Shown here piece after piece: positions 1 to 9,627 of a stretch of 64,000 bases of DNA. Origin of the DNA: Limnohabitans sp. Bal53 (GTDB lineage Bacteria > Pseudomonadota > Gammaproteobacteria > Burkholderiales > Burkholderiaceae_C). Made by a program: the position numbers and the translations under genes. Position 1 is the stretch's first letter. Each line of letters starts with the position of its first letter. The stretch spans positions 124,001 to 188,000 of the forward strand of contig NZ_NESH01000005.1 in assembly GCF_003063355.1 (NCBI RefSeq), given 5' to 3'. The notes under the pieces are model-generated. The model did no database searches and was not told where the DNA came from. It worked only from the letters and a program-made list of their open reading frames with translations.

Positions 1-839
1 AGCATTTTGGATTGGGTGTGCACCACGTTCCATGAGCGCACCACGGGCGCGCCTTCCACATCGAGCATGCGAATCAGGTTGTGCTCGAGCTCCAGGCCAA
101 TGGTGTGCAGCGACAAAAAGCCCAGGCCCAGCCCCGCCATCACGGCCTGCTTGATGATCTCATTGCTGTGCAGCTGGATCTTCATGCGTGGCTCGACGTG
201 TGTGTCTTCAAAGAACTTTTCCATGGCGGCGCGGGTGCCCGCGCCTTTTTCGCGCACGATGAAGTCATAGGGTCGCAGGTCTTCTACCCGCAGGTGATCG
301 CGCTGGGCCAGTGGGTGGTCAACGGCCGAGACAAACACATGCGGGTGCGCCGCAAAAGGCTCGGCGCGGGTCTGCAGCTCTTTGGGGGGGCGGCCCATCA
401 CGGCGATGTCGACCTCGCTGTTTTGCAGCATGCTGACAAGTTGGTCGCGGTTGCCGATCGAGATCTGGATGTCCACGCCGGGGTGCAAGATCCGAAACTC
501 GGCCAGCAAGCGCATCAGGAAATACTTGGCCGTGCTGACAAAGCCAATCGTCAGTACCCCGGTTTCGGCCCGCTGCAAACGGGCCGCGGCGTCTTCGGCG
601 TCTTTCACCGTGGCCAAGATTTTGCGGGCATAAACCAGCATGTACTCGCCCGTGGTGGTCAGGCTCACTTGTTTGCCTTTGCGGTCAAACAGGGGCATGC
701 CCACATGGCCTTCGAGCTCCTTGACTTGCATGGTCACGGCAGGCGGGGTCAGGTGCAGGTTTTCAGCAGCACGCACAAAGCTCAGGTGACGGGCCACCTC
801 GTTGAACACGCGAAGTTGGCGGAAGGTGGCGTTTTTCAT
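1..839 (-). CDS. LysR-family regulator, CbbR-like (3' end outside window)
   Basis: Reading the minus strand from the ATG at 839 gives an open frame that runs off the left edge, so the C-terminus is missing. The N-terminus (MKNATFRQLRVFNEVARHLS) is a LysR winged helix-turn-helix. It is followed by the substrate-binding domain, with CbbR-type sequences such as ISIGNRDQLVSML and MGRPP. It lies 40 bp downstream of the complete CbbR gene on the same strand, so the two may be co-transcribed. It resembles its neighbour closely enough to be a second CbbR paralogue. A different metabolic regulator of the LysR family cannot be excluded. Confidence 0.85.
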   Translation of the reverse strand, partial: MKNATFRQLRVFNEVARHLSFVRAAENLHLTPPAVTMQVKELEGHVGMPLFDRKGKQVSLTTTGEYMLVYARKILATVKDAEDAAARLQRAETGVLTIGFVSTAKYFLMRLLAEFRILHPGVDIQISIGNRDQLVSMLQNSEVDIAVMGRPPKELQTRAEPFAAHPHVFVSAVDHPLAQRDHLRVEDLRPYDFIVREKGAGTRAAMEKFFEDTHVEPRMKIQLHSNEIIKQAVMAGLGLGFLSLHTIGLELEHNLIRMLDVEGAPVVRSWNVVHTQSKM

Positions 840-879
840 CGGGCAGGTCCTGGATCAAGCGGGGCCGGGTAAGTGCAAA

Positions 880-1776
880 TTATGGACGGTGCTCAAACAA
901 CCAGGCCTTGAAGGCCAAAGCCGCTGGCGACTGCCTCTTGCCCCGGGGGTAGACCAGGTGCCAGCGCCGGATGAGCGGAAAGCCCATGACGTCGAGCTGA
1001 ACCAGTTCGCCCAAAGCCAATTCGGCGTCGAGTGTGGAGGCCGACAGCACGGCCAGTCCCAGGCCGCCAGAGACGGTTTTTTTGATCGCCTCGTTGCTGC
1101 CCAGCTCTAACCGGTTGATGGGCGTGACGCCGTGTTCACTGAAAAACCGCTCCATGGTCAAGCGCGTGCCCGAACCGGGCTCGCGCATGATGAAAGGCTC
1201 GTGGCGCAGCCGCTCCGGGCGGATGCGGCGTTTGCCCGCCAGCGCGTGGGTGGGCGGTGCCACCATGACCAAGGGGTTGTCGGCAAAGGCTTCACAAAAC
1301 ACATCCATGTGCTCAGGTGGCTGGCCCATGATGTAGAGGTCGTCTTGGTTTTGCGACAGACGTTGCAGCAGGTTTTCGCGGTTGCCCACCACCATGGCCA
1401 CGTCGATGCCGGGGTGCGCTGCGCAAAAGCCTCCCAGCAGTTTGGGCACGGTGTACTTCACTGTGGTGAGGATGGCAATTTTCAGGCTGCCGCGCTCCAC
1501 GCCCTGCAACGCGGCCAGGTCATCGCTGAGCAGGTCCATGCGCCGTGCGATGTCCTGGCAGGCCTCGGCCAAGATCTTGCCTGCGGCCGTCAAAAAAATC
1601 TTTTTGCCCAGTTGCTCAAACAAGGGCTGCCCCACGGTTTCAGCCAGTTGCTTGACCTGCAGCGACAAGGTCGGGGGCGAGAGGTGCAAAGCCTCGGCGG
1701 CGCGGGCAAAGCTGTTGTGTTCGGCCACGGCCTGAAAAATTCGCAGCTGGTGCAAGGTGGCATGTCTCAGGTTCAT
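880..1776 (-). CDS. cbbR: CbbR, LysR-type regulator of Calvin-cycle genes
   Basis: This 298-residue protein has the usual LysR length. The helix-turn-helix is at about residues 20-45 ([21 protein letters not shown]), followed by the periplasmic-binding-like effector domain. It is divergent from cbbL with 171 bp between the start codons, the classic cbbR-cbb arrangement. CbbR is known to activate cbb operons in response to cellular metabolites. Position and the [10 protein letters not shown] and MGQPPEHMD segments typical of CbbR support the call. A second LysR gene follows directly. Confidence 0.88.
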   Translation of the reverse strand: MNLRHATLHQLRIFQAVAEHNSFARAAEALHLSPPTLSLQVKQLAETVGQPLFEQLGKKIFLTAAGKILAEACQDIARRMDLLSDDLAALQGVERGSLKIAILTTVKYTVPKLLGGFCAAHPGIDVAMVVGNRENLLQRLSQNQDDLYIMGQPPEHMDVFCEAFADNPLVMVAPPTHALAGKRRIRPERLRHEPFIMREPGSGTRLTMERFFSEHGVTPINRLELGSNEAIKKTVSGGLGLAVLSASTLDAELALGELVQLDVMGFPLIRRWHLVYPRGKRQSPAALAFKAWLFEHRP

Positions 1777-1785
1777 TGTTTTATT

Positions 1786-1819
1786 AAAGTAAATGATGAT
1801 GATCTAAACATTTTACTTT
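1786..1819. promoter_or_regulatory. Inverted repeat in the cbbR-cbbL intergenic region, candidate CbbR operator
   Basis: AAAGTAAA at 1786-1793 and TTTACTTT at 1812-1819 form an eight-base inverted repeat with an 18-bp centre. It lies just upstream of the cbbR start and about 130-160 bp before cbbL. The flanks are AT-rich and contain several T-N11-A arrangements, the minimal LysR motif. CbbR binding is inferred from position; no consensus was scored. Confidence 0.45.
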
Positions 1820-1947
1820 TACTTATTGTCAGTCTGTCTAAAAATTCGCATCAGTTCAGAGCACCACGGTCCCTTTTGCCCCAAGCAAAGCCTCGGTCAC
1901 TTTGGGCCAATCAGCCAGACATTCAACTTTCATCAGGAGCACAACGC

Positions 1948-3369
1948 ATGGCCACCAAAACCTACAACGCCGGTGTCAAGGAATACCGCAGCACTTACTG
2001 GGAACCCCATTACACGCCCAAGGACACCGACATCTTGGCCTGTTTCAAGATCACGCCGCAAGCGGGCGTGCCCCGCGAAGAAGTGGCCGCTGCTGTGGCC
2101 GCTGAATCGTCCACCGGCACCTGGACCACGGTGTGGACCGACTTGCTCACCGATCTGGACCATTACAAGGGCCGTGCTTACGCCATTGAAGACGTGCCCG
2201 GCGACGACACCTGTTTTTATGCCTTTGTGGCCTACCCCATCGATCTGTTCGAAGAGGGCTCCATCGTCAACGTGTTGACTTCCTTGGTGGGCAACGTGTT
2301 TGGCTTCAAGGCGCTGCGTGCCTTGCGATTGGAAGACGTGCGCTTCCCGATCGCTTACGTCAAAACCTGTGGCGGCCCGCCCGCAGGCATCCAGGTCGAG
2401 CGCGACCGCTTCAACAAATATGGCCGCCCCTTGTTGGGTTGCACCATCAAACCCAAGTTGGGCTTGTCGGCTAAAAACTATGGCCGTGCCGTTTACGAAT
2501 GCTTGCGCGGAGGCTTGGACCTCACCAAGGACGACGAGAACGTCAACAGCCAACCTTTCATGCGTTGGCGCGACCGGTTTGAATTTGTGGTGGAAGCGTG
2601 TCAAAAGGCTGAGCGTGAGACCGGTGAACGCAAAGGCCACTACCTCAACGTGACCTCGCCCACGGTGGAAGAAATGTTCAAGCGGGCCGAATTCGCCAAG
2701 GAGCTGGGTGCACCGATCATCATGCACGACTTCTTGACGGGTGGCTTCACCGCCAACACCAGTTTGGCCAACTGGTGCCGCGACAACGGAATGCTGCTGC
2801 ACATCCACCGCGCCATGCACGCGGTGCTGGACCGCAACCCCCACCACGGCATCCACTTCCGCGTGCTCAGCAAGTGCTTGCGCCTGTCTGGCGGTGACCA
2901 TCTGCACTCGGGTACCGTCGTGGGCAAGCTCGAAGGCGACCGCGAAGCCACCTTGGGCTGGATCGACATCATGCGCGATAGCTTCATCAAGGAAGACCGC
3001 AGCCGCGGCATCTTCTTCGACCAAGACTTCGGTTCCATGCCCGGCATGTTCCCCGTCGCCTCGGGCGGCATCCACGTCTGGCACATGCCTGCGCTGGTGA
3101 ATATTTTTGGCGACGACTCCTGTTTGCAGTTCGGTGGTGGCACCTTGGGTCACCCTTGGGGCAACGCCGCAGGCGCTTGCGCCAACCGCGTGGCGGTCGA
3201 GGCCTGCGTCAAAGCGCGTAACGAGGGTGTGGCCGTTGAAAAAGAGGGCAAGGCTGTGCTGAGCGAGGCCGCCAAGCACTCGCCCGAACTCAAGATCGCC
3301 ATGGAAACCTGGAAAGAGATCAAGTTCGAATTCGACACCGTCGACAAGCTCGATATCGCCCACAAGTGA
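1948..3369 (+). CDS. cbbL: RuBisCO large subunit, form IA
   Basis: The catalytic subunit carboxylates or oxygenates ribulose-1,5-bisphosphate. The 473-residue product starts [18 protein letters not shown], which is form IA (green-like) and not the red-like form IC. The catalytic KPK is at 168-170. The carbamylated lysine is K194 in TKDDENVN, and loop-6 K327 lies in [12 protein letters not shown]. The ATG at 1948 was chosen over the far longer open frame because of AGGAG at 1935-1939 and the family N-terminus. cbbS follows after 28 bp, with cbbQ and cbbO downstream, the usual form IA operon. No carboxysome genes are visible. Confidence 0.98.
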   Translation: MATKTYNAGVKEYRSTYWEPHYTPKDTDILACFKITPQAGVPREEVAAAVAAESSTGTWTTVWTDLLTDLDHYKGRAYAIEDVPGDDTCFYAFVAYPIDLFEEGSIVNVLTSLVGNVFGFKALRALRLEDVRFPIAYVKTCGGPPAGIQVERDRFNKYGRPLLGCTIKPKLGLSAKNYGRAVYECLRGGLDLTKDDENVNSQPFMRWRDRFEFVVEACQKAERETGERKGHYLNVTSPTVEEMFKRAEFAKELGAPIIMHDFLTGGFTANTSLANWCRDNGMLLHIHRAMHAVLDRNPHHGIHFRVLSKCLRLSGGDHLHSGTVVGKLEGDREATLGWIDIMRDSFIKEDRSRGIFFDQDFGSMPGMFPVASGGIHVWHMPALVNIFGDDSCLQFGGGTLGHPWGNAAGACANRVAVEACVKARNEGVAVEKEGKAVLSEAAKHSPELKIAMETWKEIKFEFDTVDKLDIAHK

Positions 3370-3397
3370 TTGAACCCATTATTTTTAGGAGCCACTC

Positions 3398-3745
3398 ATG
3401 CAAGACTACACCTCACGCCTGTCCGACCCCGCCAGCCGAAAGTTCGAGACTTTTTCTTACCTGCCACCCATGACCGATGCGGAGATCCGCAAACAGGTGG
3501 AGTACTTGGTCAAGAAAGGTTGGAATCCCGCCATTGAGCACACCGAGCCGCGCTACCTGAGCGACTCTTACTGGTACATGTGGAAGCTGCCCATGTTCGG
3601 TGAGACCGATGTGGACAAGGTCTTGGCTGAAGCCGCTGCTTGCCGCCAAGCCAATCCGGACAACCACATCCGTTTGATTGGTTACAACAACTTCACCCAA
3701 TCGCAGGGCACGGCGATGGTGATTTACCGCGGCAAGACGATTTAA
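3398..3745 (+). CDS. cbbS: RuBisCO small subunit, form IA
   Basis: The 115-residue protein is the size of form I small subunits and caps the L8S8 holoenzyme. The segment [21 protein letters not shown] and the later [14 protein letters not shown] and RLIGYNN are family hallmarks. It begins 28 bp after cbbL behind AGGAG and is clearly co-transcribed. An 82-bp gap containing GACAACGGAGA separates it from cbbQ. Confidence 0.97.
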   Translation: MQDYTSRLSDPASRKFETFSYLPPMTDAEIRKQVEYLVKKGWNPAIEHTEPRYLSDSYWYMWKLPMFGETDVDKVLAEAAACRQANPDNHIRLIGYNNFTQSQGTAMVIYRGKTI

Positions 3746-3827
3746 TGCCCGCCGCCCGCGCCGCGCACATCCGTATGGCGCGGTGCGGTCGGCGAAGCGC
3801 GGCCATTGAGACAACGGAGACGAGAAA

Positions 3828-4631
3828 ATGAGCGAGCCACTTGACGCCTACCGCGTCGCCCAAGAACCTTATTACCGCCCCGTGGCTGACGAGGTCGAGC
3901 TGTTTGAAGCCGCCTACTCGGTGCGCATGCCCATGATGCTCAAAGGCCCCACCGGCTGCGGCAAAACCCGCTTTGTCGAGCACATGGCCTGGAAGCTGAA
4001 CAAGCCCCTGATCACCGTGGCTTGCAACGAGGACATGACCGCCAGCGACCTGGTGGGCCGCTTCTTGTTGGACGCCAACGGTACTCGCTGGCAAGACGGC
4101 CCTTTGGCTGTGGCCGCCCGCCATGGTGCGATTTGTTACCTCGATGAGGTCGTCGAGGCGCGTCAAGACACCACCGTCGTCATCCACCCTTTGACCGACA
4201 ACCGCCGTGTTTTGCCCTTGGAGAAGAAGGGCGAGTTGGTGCAAGCCCACCCCGATTTCCAGATCGTCATCTCGTACAACCCGGGCTACCAAAGCCTGAT
4301 GAAAGACCTGAAACAGTCGACCAAACAACGGTTTGGTGCGCTGGACTTCAACTACCCCGAACACGACATCGAAACCGAAATCGTCGCCCACGAAACCGGT
4401 GTCAGCGCCGAGGTGGCGGCCAAGCTGGTGGGCATTGCCGAGCGGGCGCGCAACCTCAAAGGCCACGGTTTGGACGAAGGTATTTCTACACGCATGTTGA
4501 TTTACGCGGGCAGCCTGATTGCTCAAGGCGTGGCCGCACAAGCCGCTTGCCGTGTGGCCTTGGTGCGCCCAATCACGGACGACCCCGACATGCGCGACGC
4601 CTTGGACGCCGCAGTCGCCACTTTCTTCTGA
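3828..4631 (+). CDS. cbbQ: CbbQ, AAA+ RuBisCO activase ATPase
   Basis: This MoxR-class AAA+ protein has 267 residues. Walker A is GPTGCGKT at residues 40-47 and Walker B ends LDE at 105-107. CbbQ hexamers act with the adaptor CbbO to remove inhibitory sugar phosphates from RuBisCO. The paralogue NorQ accompanies nitric oxide reductase, but the position directly after cbbLS and before cbbO makes CbbQ the right assignment. Confidence 0.95.
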   Translation: MSEPLDAYRVAQEPYYRPVADEVELFEAAYSVRMPMMLKGPTGCGKTRFVEHMAWKLNKPLITVACNEDMTASDLVGRFLLDANGTRWQDGPLAVAARHGAICYLDEVVEARQDTTVVIHPLTDNRRVLPLEKKGELVQAHPDFQIVISYNPGYQSLMKDLKQSTKQRFGALDFNYPEHDIETEIVAHETGVSAEVAAKLVGIAERARNLKGHGLDEGISTRMLIYAGSLIAQGVAAQAACRVALVRPITDDPDMRDALDAAVATFF

Positions 4632-4644
4632 CGCAGGCACCTCC

Positions 4645-7002
4645 ATGTCGGTGCAGCTTCAAGACCACGCCGAGTGGGTCGAGCAACTCGACCCGTCCTC
4701 GGTGGACTTGCTCACACACACCTGGCCCGAGGCCACCAAGGTGTTTTCTGCCCGTGGGCTCGACAACTACGTCAAGGGCGCTGCTGCCTTGCGCGGTTTG
4801 GGCCGCGGCCATGCCTTGGTCAACGCTTGGATCGATGGCGCTCCGCAAGTGGCCAAAGAGATTGGTGAGGATGTGGTCGGGGAGTTGGCCACCACCGCCC
4901 TCATGCTGGCATCCAAAACCTCGGGTGCGGTGATCGAGTTGGTGCTGGCCACCGCACCGACTGCAGCCAGGCGATTGGCCGACGCTGAACTCTTTATGCA
5001 GTACCTGCAGTTCCTCAACACCTTGGTGTCGCAAGCCCCACGCGGCTTGAGGCCCATGCTGGGGCAGCTCGATGCGCTGTTGGGCCAGCTGACTTTGGGG
5101 GGCTTGCGCCGATGGGCGACTTGGGGCGCACAAGCCCACCGTACCGCATTCGAGGCCCAAATCGCTTATTTCGGTTTGCAGTCCAAAGAGTCTTTGGCCA
5201 TGCTGCAACAGGAGCGCAAAGGCACCTTGTTGGTCGATGTGCAGCGGCGCATCAACATGTACCTGCGTGCCTTGTGGGGCCGCGACTTTTTTATGCGCCC
5301 CACCGCCGGTGACTTTGAAAACCGGGAAGGCTTGCGCCCCTTCATCGAGGACTATTTCATCCACTTGCCCGACGCTTTGGATGCCGTGCAGGGCAACGAC
5401 GGCCTGGTGGACGCCACCCAGCTCTACCGTGCGGCTTGTGTTCATGCTGCGGCCCATGTGGTGTTCACGCGCCAACCGATCTCGGCCGAATCGCTCAACC
5501 CGTGGCAGATGGCCATGGTGGCCTTGGCCGAAGACGCGCGGGTGGAAGCCTTGGCGGTGGCGCGCTTTCCCGGCATGCGGCCTTTGTGGGCACAGTTTCA
5601 CACCACCCCCGCCACACAGCAAGCCACAGCAGGCGATTGGTTGGCCCGCATGGCGCGGGCATGGATCGACCCTACGTATGACGACGATCACCCTTGGATT
5701 AACCAAGGCCGTGCCTTGATGGCTGAGGCCATGCCACGCCTGCTGGCACAGCCCCATGACAACAGCGAATCGTGGGCCATGGGTGTGCAGTTGGCGCACA
5801 GCTACCGCGAGCTCACCCAAGGCCCTGCCTTCGCCCCCCGAACGGATGGTCAAGCCGCCGTGTACCGCGACGACAACCGCTACTTTTGGGCCTTTGACGG
5901 CTACGACTTTGAGCGTTCGGTCGCTGCGGGTTACGAGCCGCCCCAACAGGTGCGCAAGCAAGTCAACCTGATGGAGTTCGTCAACGAGTTGGAAGTGGAG
6001 GGCGCGGGCGACGATGCGCAAGAGGTTTGGGTGCTGGGCACCGAGTTGTTCCCTTATGAAGACCTGGGCGTGTCCTTCAATGAAAGCGAAGGTCGCGAAC
6101 CGGTGTTGCCGCCCGTGCATTACGGCGAGTGGGACCACATGATCCAGCTCGAGCGTCCCGCTTGGGCCACGGTGCAAGAGCGGCGGCCCAAAGCGGGCGA
6201 CCCGACGCTGATCGATGGCATCTTGAGCGAGCACCGCCGTTTGATCGGCCGCATGAAATTCATTTTGGATGCCATGCAACCGCAAGGTGTGCAGCGCATC
6301 CGCAAGCTCGAAGATGGCGACGAGATTGACCTCAACGCTGCGTTGGCTTCGGTGATCGAGATGCGCATGGGCCGGCAGCCCGACCCGCGCATCATGATGC
6401 GCAGCGTGCGCAAAACCCGTGACATTTCGGTGCTGGTCTTGCTTGACCTGTCGCACTCCACGAACGACAAGGTGGCAGGGCAAGAACACACGGTGTTGGA
6501 CCTGACCCGCTCGGCCTGTGCTTTGCTGGCCGACGCCATCCAGAAAGTGGGCGACCCGTTTGCGATCCATGGCTTTTGTTCGGATGGCCGCCACGATGTG
6601 AACTACTGGCGCTTCAAAGATTTTGATCAGCCCTACGATGAGCTGGCCAAGGCCCGCTTGGCAGGCATGCAAGGCCAGTTGTCCACCCGCATGGGCGCGG
6701 CCATACGGCACGCCACAGCCGCGCTCAAAGCCCAGCGCAGCAGCAAAAAGCTCTTGCTGGTCATCACCGACGGCGAGCCCGCCGATGTGGATGTGCGCGA
6801 CCCGCAGTACCTGCGCCACGACACCAAAAAAGCCGTTGAGGCGGCCGCTCGAAATGGTGTGACCACCTACTGCATGAGCTTGGACCCCCGGGCCGACCAA
6901 TACGTCAGCCGCATTTTTGGCGAACGCCATTACCTGGTGGTCGACAAGGTCGAGCGCCTGCCCGAAAAACTCCCCGTCCTGTATGCTGGACTGACCCGTT
7001 GA
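4645..7002 (+). CDS. cbbO: CbbO, VWA-domain adaptor of the RuBisCO activase
   Basis: The 785-residue protein partners CbbQ. Its C-terminal third is a von Willebrand factor A domain with a MIDAS motif (DLSHSTN near residue 610) and the later VITDGEPADVD. The long N-terminal helical region is typical of CbbO and NorD. The ATG at 4645 is chosen because it lies 13 bp after the cbbQ stop, whereas the longer open frame would overlap cbbQ by over 100 bp. Context decides for CbbO over NorD. Confidence 0.93.
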   Translation: MSVQLQDHAEWVEQLDPSSVDLLTHTWPEATKVFSARGLDNYVKGAAALRGLGRGHALVNAWIDGAPQVAKEIGEDVVGELATTALMLASKTSGAVIELVLATAPTAARRLADAELFMQYLQFLNTLVSQAPRGLRPMLGQLDALLGQLTLGGLRRWATWGAQAHRTAFEAQIAYFGLQSKESLAMLQQERKGTLLVDVQRRINMYLRALWGRDFFMRPTAGDFENREGLRPFIEDYFIHLPDALDAVQGNDGLVDATQLYRAACVHAAAHVVFTRQPISAESLNPWQMAMVALAEDARVEALAVARFPGMRPLWAQFHTTPATQQATAGDWLARMARAWIDPTYDDDHPWINQGRALMAEAMPRLLAQPHDNSESWAMGVQLAHSYRELTQGPAFAPRTDGQAAVYRDDNRYFWAFDGYDFERSVAAGYEPPQQVRKQVNLMEFVNELEVEGAGDDAQEVWVLGTELFPYEDLGVSFNESEGREPVLPPVHYGEWDHMIQLERPAWATVQERRPKAGDPTLIDGILSEHRRLIGRMKFILDAMQPQGVQRIRKLEDGDEIDLNAALASVIEMRMGRQPDPRIMMRSVRKTRDISVLVLLDLSHSTNDKVAGQEHTVLDLTRSACALLADAIQKVGDPFAIHGFCSDGRHDVNYWRFKDFDQPYDELAKARLAGMQGQLSTRMGAAIRHATAALKAQRSSKKLLLVITDGEPADVDVRDPQYLRHDTKKAVEAAARNGVTTYCMSLDPRADQYVSRIFGERHYLVVDKVERLPEKLPVLYAGLTR

Positions 7003-7014
7003 ACAGGACCCCCC

Positions 7015-7332
7015 ATGAGCATCATCCAAAGCCGCACTAAAACCTACAGCGGCATCGACCACGAAGAGCACCACGGCATGACCATGACCGGACGCATCAT
7101 CCGCGACGCTTGGGTGTTTGGTTTGTTGCCCGAAGGCGATGGTTTTGCTGGCAAACACGCGGGCGATTTGCAGCGGCTGTTTGAGGCGGTGCACGCTGCT
7201 TGGGAGCCGTATGGCCAGCTGCCCAGCCGCTTGCCGCCCGAGCTGGCCGCCAAACACGCCCGCATCCACGACGAGGCCCTGCAACGCGCCAAAGGCATGG
7301 GTTGGGATGCCGAGTTGGGCGACGACGACTGA
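7015..7332 (+). CDS. Unknown 105-residue protein at the end of the cbbLSQO operon
   Basis: The gene starts 12 bp after cbbO with a purine-rich leader (ACAGGACC) and is almost certainly in the same transcript. The product is soluble, with an acidic C-terminus (AELGDDD). The N-terminal part is rich in histidine and acidic residues (GIDHEEHHGMTMTGRII). I see no signal peptide, membrane helix or familiar catalytic motif and do not recognise the family. Its place suggests a RuBisCO-related role, but that is inference only. Confidence 0.72.
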   Translation: MSIIQSRTKTYSGIDHEEHHGMTMTGRIIRDAWVFGLLPEGDGFAGKHAGDLQRLFEAVHAAWEPYGQLPSRLPPELAAKHARIHDEALQRAKGMGWDAELGDDD

Positions 7333-7368
7333 GTGGGTGTTCAAGCGGGGCCCAGTGCCGCGAATCGT

Positions 7369-8229
7369 TCAGCGTCCAGTCTTGCTTGATCCCCATTGGT
7401 CCATCAGGCGCTGGTCGCGGGCGGTTTCAGCTTCGACGCTGTCTTGGGGCAGCTGGCGCAGGCAGTCGGCCAGCGCTTGCGGGTCCATTGGGGCAGTTGG
7501 GGTGGGTGAGGCCACCACTTGGGGCGATTTGCCGTCCCAAGCAAAAGGGTTGCGGAACACGGGCGGCTCGGGCAGGCAGTCGTCTCTGTACAGGGGCGGC
7601 CCGTCGTTGGCAAAAGGTGAAAACGAAATTGTCTTGTCAAAAATCAGCGGTTTGCCCGTAGGGGTGGGCGGCAGCGGTGGCATGTTTTCAATGGCTTGCC
7701 GTGCGAGTTGTTCGGCCTTGTCCGAGGTGGTCCACAGCGTTTGCAATTGCGTCAAGCGGCCATCGGGGGCGATCTCGATGCGAAATCGCACCACGCCCTG
7801 GTGGGGCCCCTCAACAGCGGTGCCCATCATGCTGCGCACTTGCTGGCCCCAGCTGTAGCGGTAGCCCTTGCTGTTTTTGTTCGTGTACTGGGCGGCAAAA
7901 GCCCATTCTTCGGCGGTGGGTGGCGGGGGCGCGGCCATGCTGGCGCGGGGACGATCGGGTGAGGGCGCTGGGGCCGGAGCCGTAGCCTGAGCCGCTAAGG
8001 CTGTGTCGGGCGGGGGCGCCGTGATGGGTGTTGAGGGGGGCGCTGATGGTGGTTCAGGCAGCGGCTTGCGCGGCGGCGGGATCAGTTCCAAAAAGACAAT
8101 TTTTTCGGCTGTTTTGGGCGATTGCGGTGGGCTGACGTGTTGGAACGGGTAGCCACTTGCCAGCAGCCACACGGCTGCATGCAATGCCAGCGTGAGCAAC
8201 AGCGCGATGAAGTTTTTGTCTCTGGGCAT
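7369..8229 (-). CDS. TonB-like energy-transducer protein
   Basis: The 286-residue product has one N-terminal membrane helix (FIALLLTLALHAAVWLLASG), then a long proline- and alanine-rich stretch and a C-terminal domain resembling the TonB C-terminus (GVVRFRIEIAPDGRLTQLQ). This is the layout of TonB proteins, which pass proton-motive-force energy to outer-membrane receptors. No ExbB or ExbD gene is adjacent. The ATG at 8229 is preferred because the longer frame adds 34 polar residues before the membrane anchor. The 37-bp gap to the convergent cbb operon shows no clear terminator. Confidence 0.7.
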   Translation of the reverse strand: MPRDKNFIALLLTLALHAAVWLLASGYPFQHVSPPQSPKTAEKIVFLELIPPPRKPLPEPPSAPPSTPITAPPPDTALAAQATAPAPAPSPDRPRASMAAPPPPTAEEWAFAAQYTNKNSKGYRYSWGQQVRSMMGTAVEGPHQGVVRFRIEIAPDGRLTQLQTLWTTSDKAEQLARQAIENMPPLPPTPTGKPLIFDKTISFSPFANDGPPLYRDDCLPEPPVFRNPFAWDGKSPQVVASPTPTAPMDPQALADCLRQLPQDSVEAETARDQRLMDQWGSSKTGR

Positions 8230-8317
8230 GGGCGCCGTGGCGTTTGTTGGCGGTCTTGCCACCGTTCGGCGACAATATTCGTTTTGACTGATATTACCTG
8301 ACGAAGTGGAGACACCC

Positions 8318-8782
8318 ATGCGCTTTCGCACCCTCGCTCTGACTGCAGCAACTGTTGGCAGCTTGCTGCTGGCCCCGGCGGCTCACGCCGACAACAAAGC
8401 CATTGCCACCGACGAGATGGAGGCGTATCTGGATTTTGTGGACTACGGCGGCGGCGTGATTTTTGCCGAGCAAATTCCCAAAGACGAATGGCCCAAGATG
8501 GTGGTGATCGATGCGCGCGATCCGGCGCAATTTGCCAAGGGGCACATTCCTGGCGCGGTCAACATGGACTGGCGTCAGGTGCTGGCCAAGCGCAACACCA
8601 TTCCCAAAAACAAGCCTGTGCTGATTTATTGCAACACCGGGTCGCTGTCGGCCCAGGCCGGTTTTGCGCTGCGCGTGGCGGGCTGGGAGAACGTGCGCAT
8701 CTTGCAAGGCGGCATGGCAGAGTGGCAGGCCAAAGGCGGTTTTGACGCGGCGGCCAAAGCCGCAGGGCCTGCCAAGCATTGA
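8318..8782 (+). CDS. Periplasmic single-domain rhodanese
   Basis: The 154-residue protein has a signal peptide (cleavage near AAHA-DN) and a rhodanese domain with CH2A-like VVIDARDP and active-site C105 in YCNTGSLS. Rhodaneses move sulfane sulfur between thiol acceptors. The ATG at 8318 is preferred over the in-frame GTG at 8306 because GGAG at 8308-8311 then serves as ribosome site. It is divergent from the TonB-like gene and about 200 bp upstream of the peroxiredoxin gene, so it is part of a sulfur-handling neighbourhood. Confidence 0.9.
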   Translation: MRFRTLALTAATVGSLLLAPAAHADNKAIATDEMEAYLDFVDYGGGVIFAEQIPKDEWPKMVVIDARDPAQFAKGHIPGAVNMDWRQVLAKRNTIPKNKPVLIYCNTGSLSAQAGFALRVAGWENVRILQGGMAEWQAKGGFDAAAKAAGPAKH

Positions 8783-8898
8783 ACGTGTGGTTTTGAGAGC
8801 AAACACGGCCAAGGCGCTGAGGGCTTGCGATGGATCAATTTGTACGATTTGAAGGTCGCAATTGTCACTATGCCCGTCATTGCGATAACTCATAACAA

Positions 8899-8914
8899 AT
8901 ACCTGTTGGGGTAT
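8899..8914. promoter_or_regulatory. CsoR/CstR-like operator upstream of the peroxiredoxin-persulfide dioxygenase operon
   Basis: ATACC-N6-GGTAT with a G-rich centre (ATACCTGTTGGGGTAT) is a near-perfect palindrome. It has the A/T-flanked, G/C-centred form of CsoR, RcnR and CstR family operators. It lies 75 bp before the peroxiredoxin start. CstR is a known persulfide-sensing repressor of persulfide dioxygenase genes. A CsoR-family repressor is encoded at 42555-42800. The match is by eye. Confidence 0.55.
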
Positions 8915-8988
8915 GTACAGTTGACCCTGTCGATTGAATAAATCTCTAGATTTCGAAAACCGATAGTCAACCTCGAAGGAAACCTGCC

Positions 8989-9615
8989 ATGTCCATGCCC
9001 CTCATCAACGAAGCCGCTCCCGCCTTCAGCGCCAACACCACCCACGGCCCCAGAAGCCTCGCCGATTACAAAGGCAAGTGGCTCATCTTGTTCTCGCACC
9101 CTGCCGACTTCACGCCTGTGTGCACCACCGAGTTCATCGGTTTTGCCAAGCGTGCCGAGTTGTTCAAGAGCATGAACTGCGAATTGCTCGGCCTGTCGAT
9201 CGACAGCATCTACTCGCACTTGGCCTGGATGCAAAGCATTCAGAACAACTTTGGTGTGGAGATTCCTTTCCCCATCATCGACGACATCAAGATGGAAGTG
9301 GCCCAAGCCTACGGCATGATCCACCCCGGCGCTGCCGACACCCAAGCCGTGCGTGCCACTTTCTTCATTGACCCCGAAGGCAAGCTGCGCGCCATGGTGT
9401 ATTACCCCATGAGCAACGGCCGCTCCATTGAAGAGTTTGTGCGTTTGTTGCAAGCCATGCAGACCAGCGATGCCAACAAGATCGCCACCCCTGAGGGCTG
9501 GACGCCTGGTTGCGACGTCATCGTGCCACCGCCTAAAACACCCGAAGCCATTGCCAAGCGCAAAGGCGAGGGTTATGCCATGAAGGACTGGTATTTCTCT
9601 ACCAAGTCCCTGTAA
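8989..9615 (+). CDS. Peroxiredoxin, Prx6/AhpC-TSA type
   Basis: The 208-residue thiol peroxidase has the peroxidatic cysteine C45 in FTPVCTTEF. A second cysteine, C175 in GCDVIVPP, sits in the C-terminal domain as in Prx6-type enzymes, and C64 is a third. It would reduce hydrogen peroxide or organic peroxides, and family members can also react with persulfides. The start has a good ribosome site (GAAGGAAA). A palindromic CsoR-like site lies upstream, and the persulfide dioxygenase gene follows after a GC-rich hairpin. Confidence 0.93.
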   Translation: MSMPLINEAAPAFSANTTHGPRSLADYKGKWLILFSHPADFTPVCTTEFIGFAKRAELFKSMNCELLGLSIDSIYSHLAWMQSIQNNFGVEIPFPIIDDIKMEVAQAYGMIHPGAADTQAVRATFFIDPEGKLRAMVYYPMSNGRSIEEFVRLLQAMQTSDANKIATPEGWTPGCDVIVPPPKTPEAIAKRKGEGYAMKDWYFSTKSL

Positions 9616-9627
9616 ATTCAAGGCTTG

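Noticed and set aside
1933-3363. A 476-codon minus-strand frame opposite cbbL
   Set aside because: The plus-strand product is unmistakable RuBisCO; the antisense frame has no recognisable domain.
4573-7344. A 923-codon open frame on the minus strand
   Set aside because: It lies opposite cbbO, and its Gly-, His- and Val-rich translation looks like an antisense shadow of GC-rich coding DNA; cbbO has clear VWA motifs.
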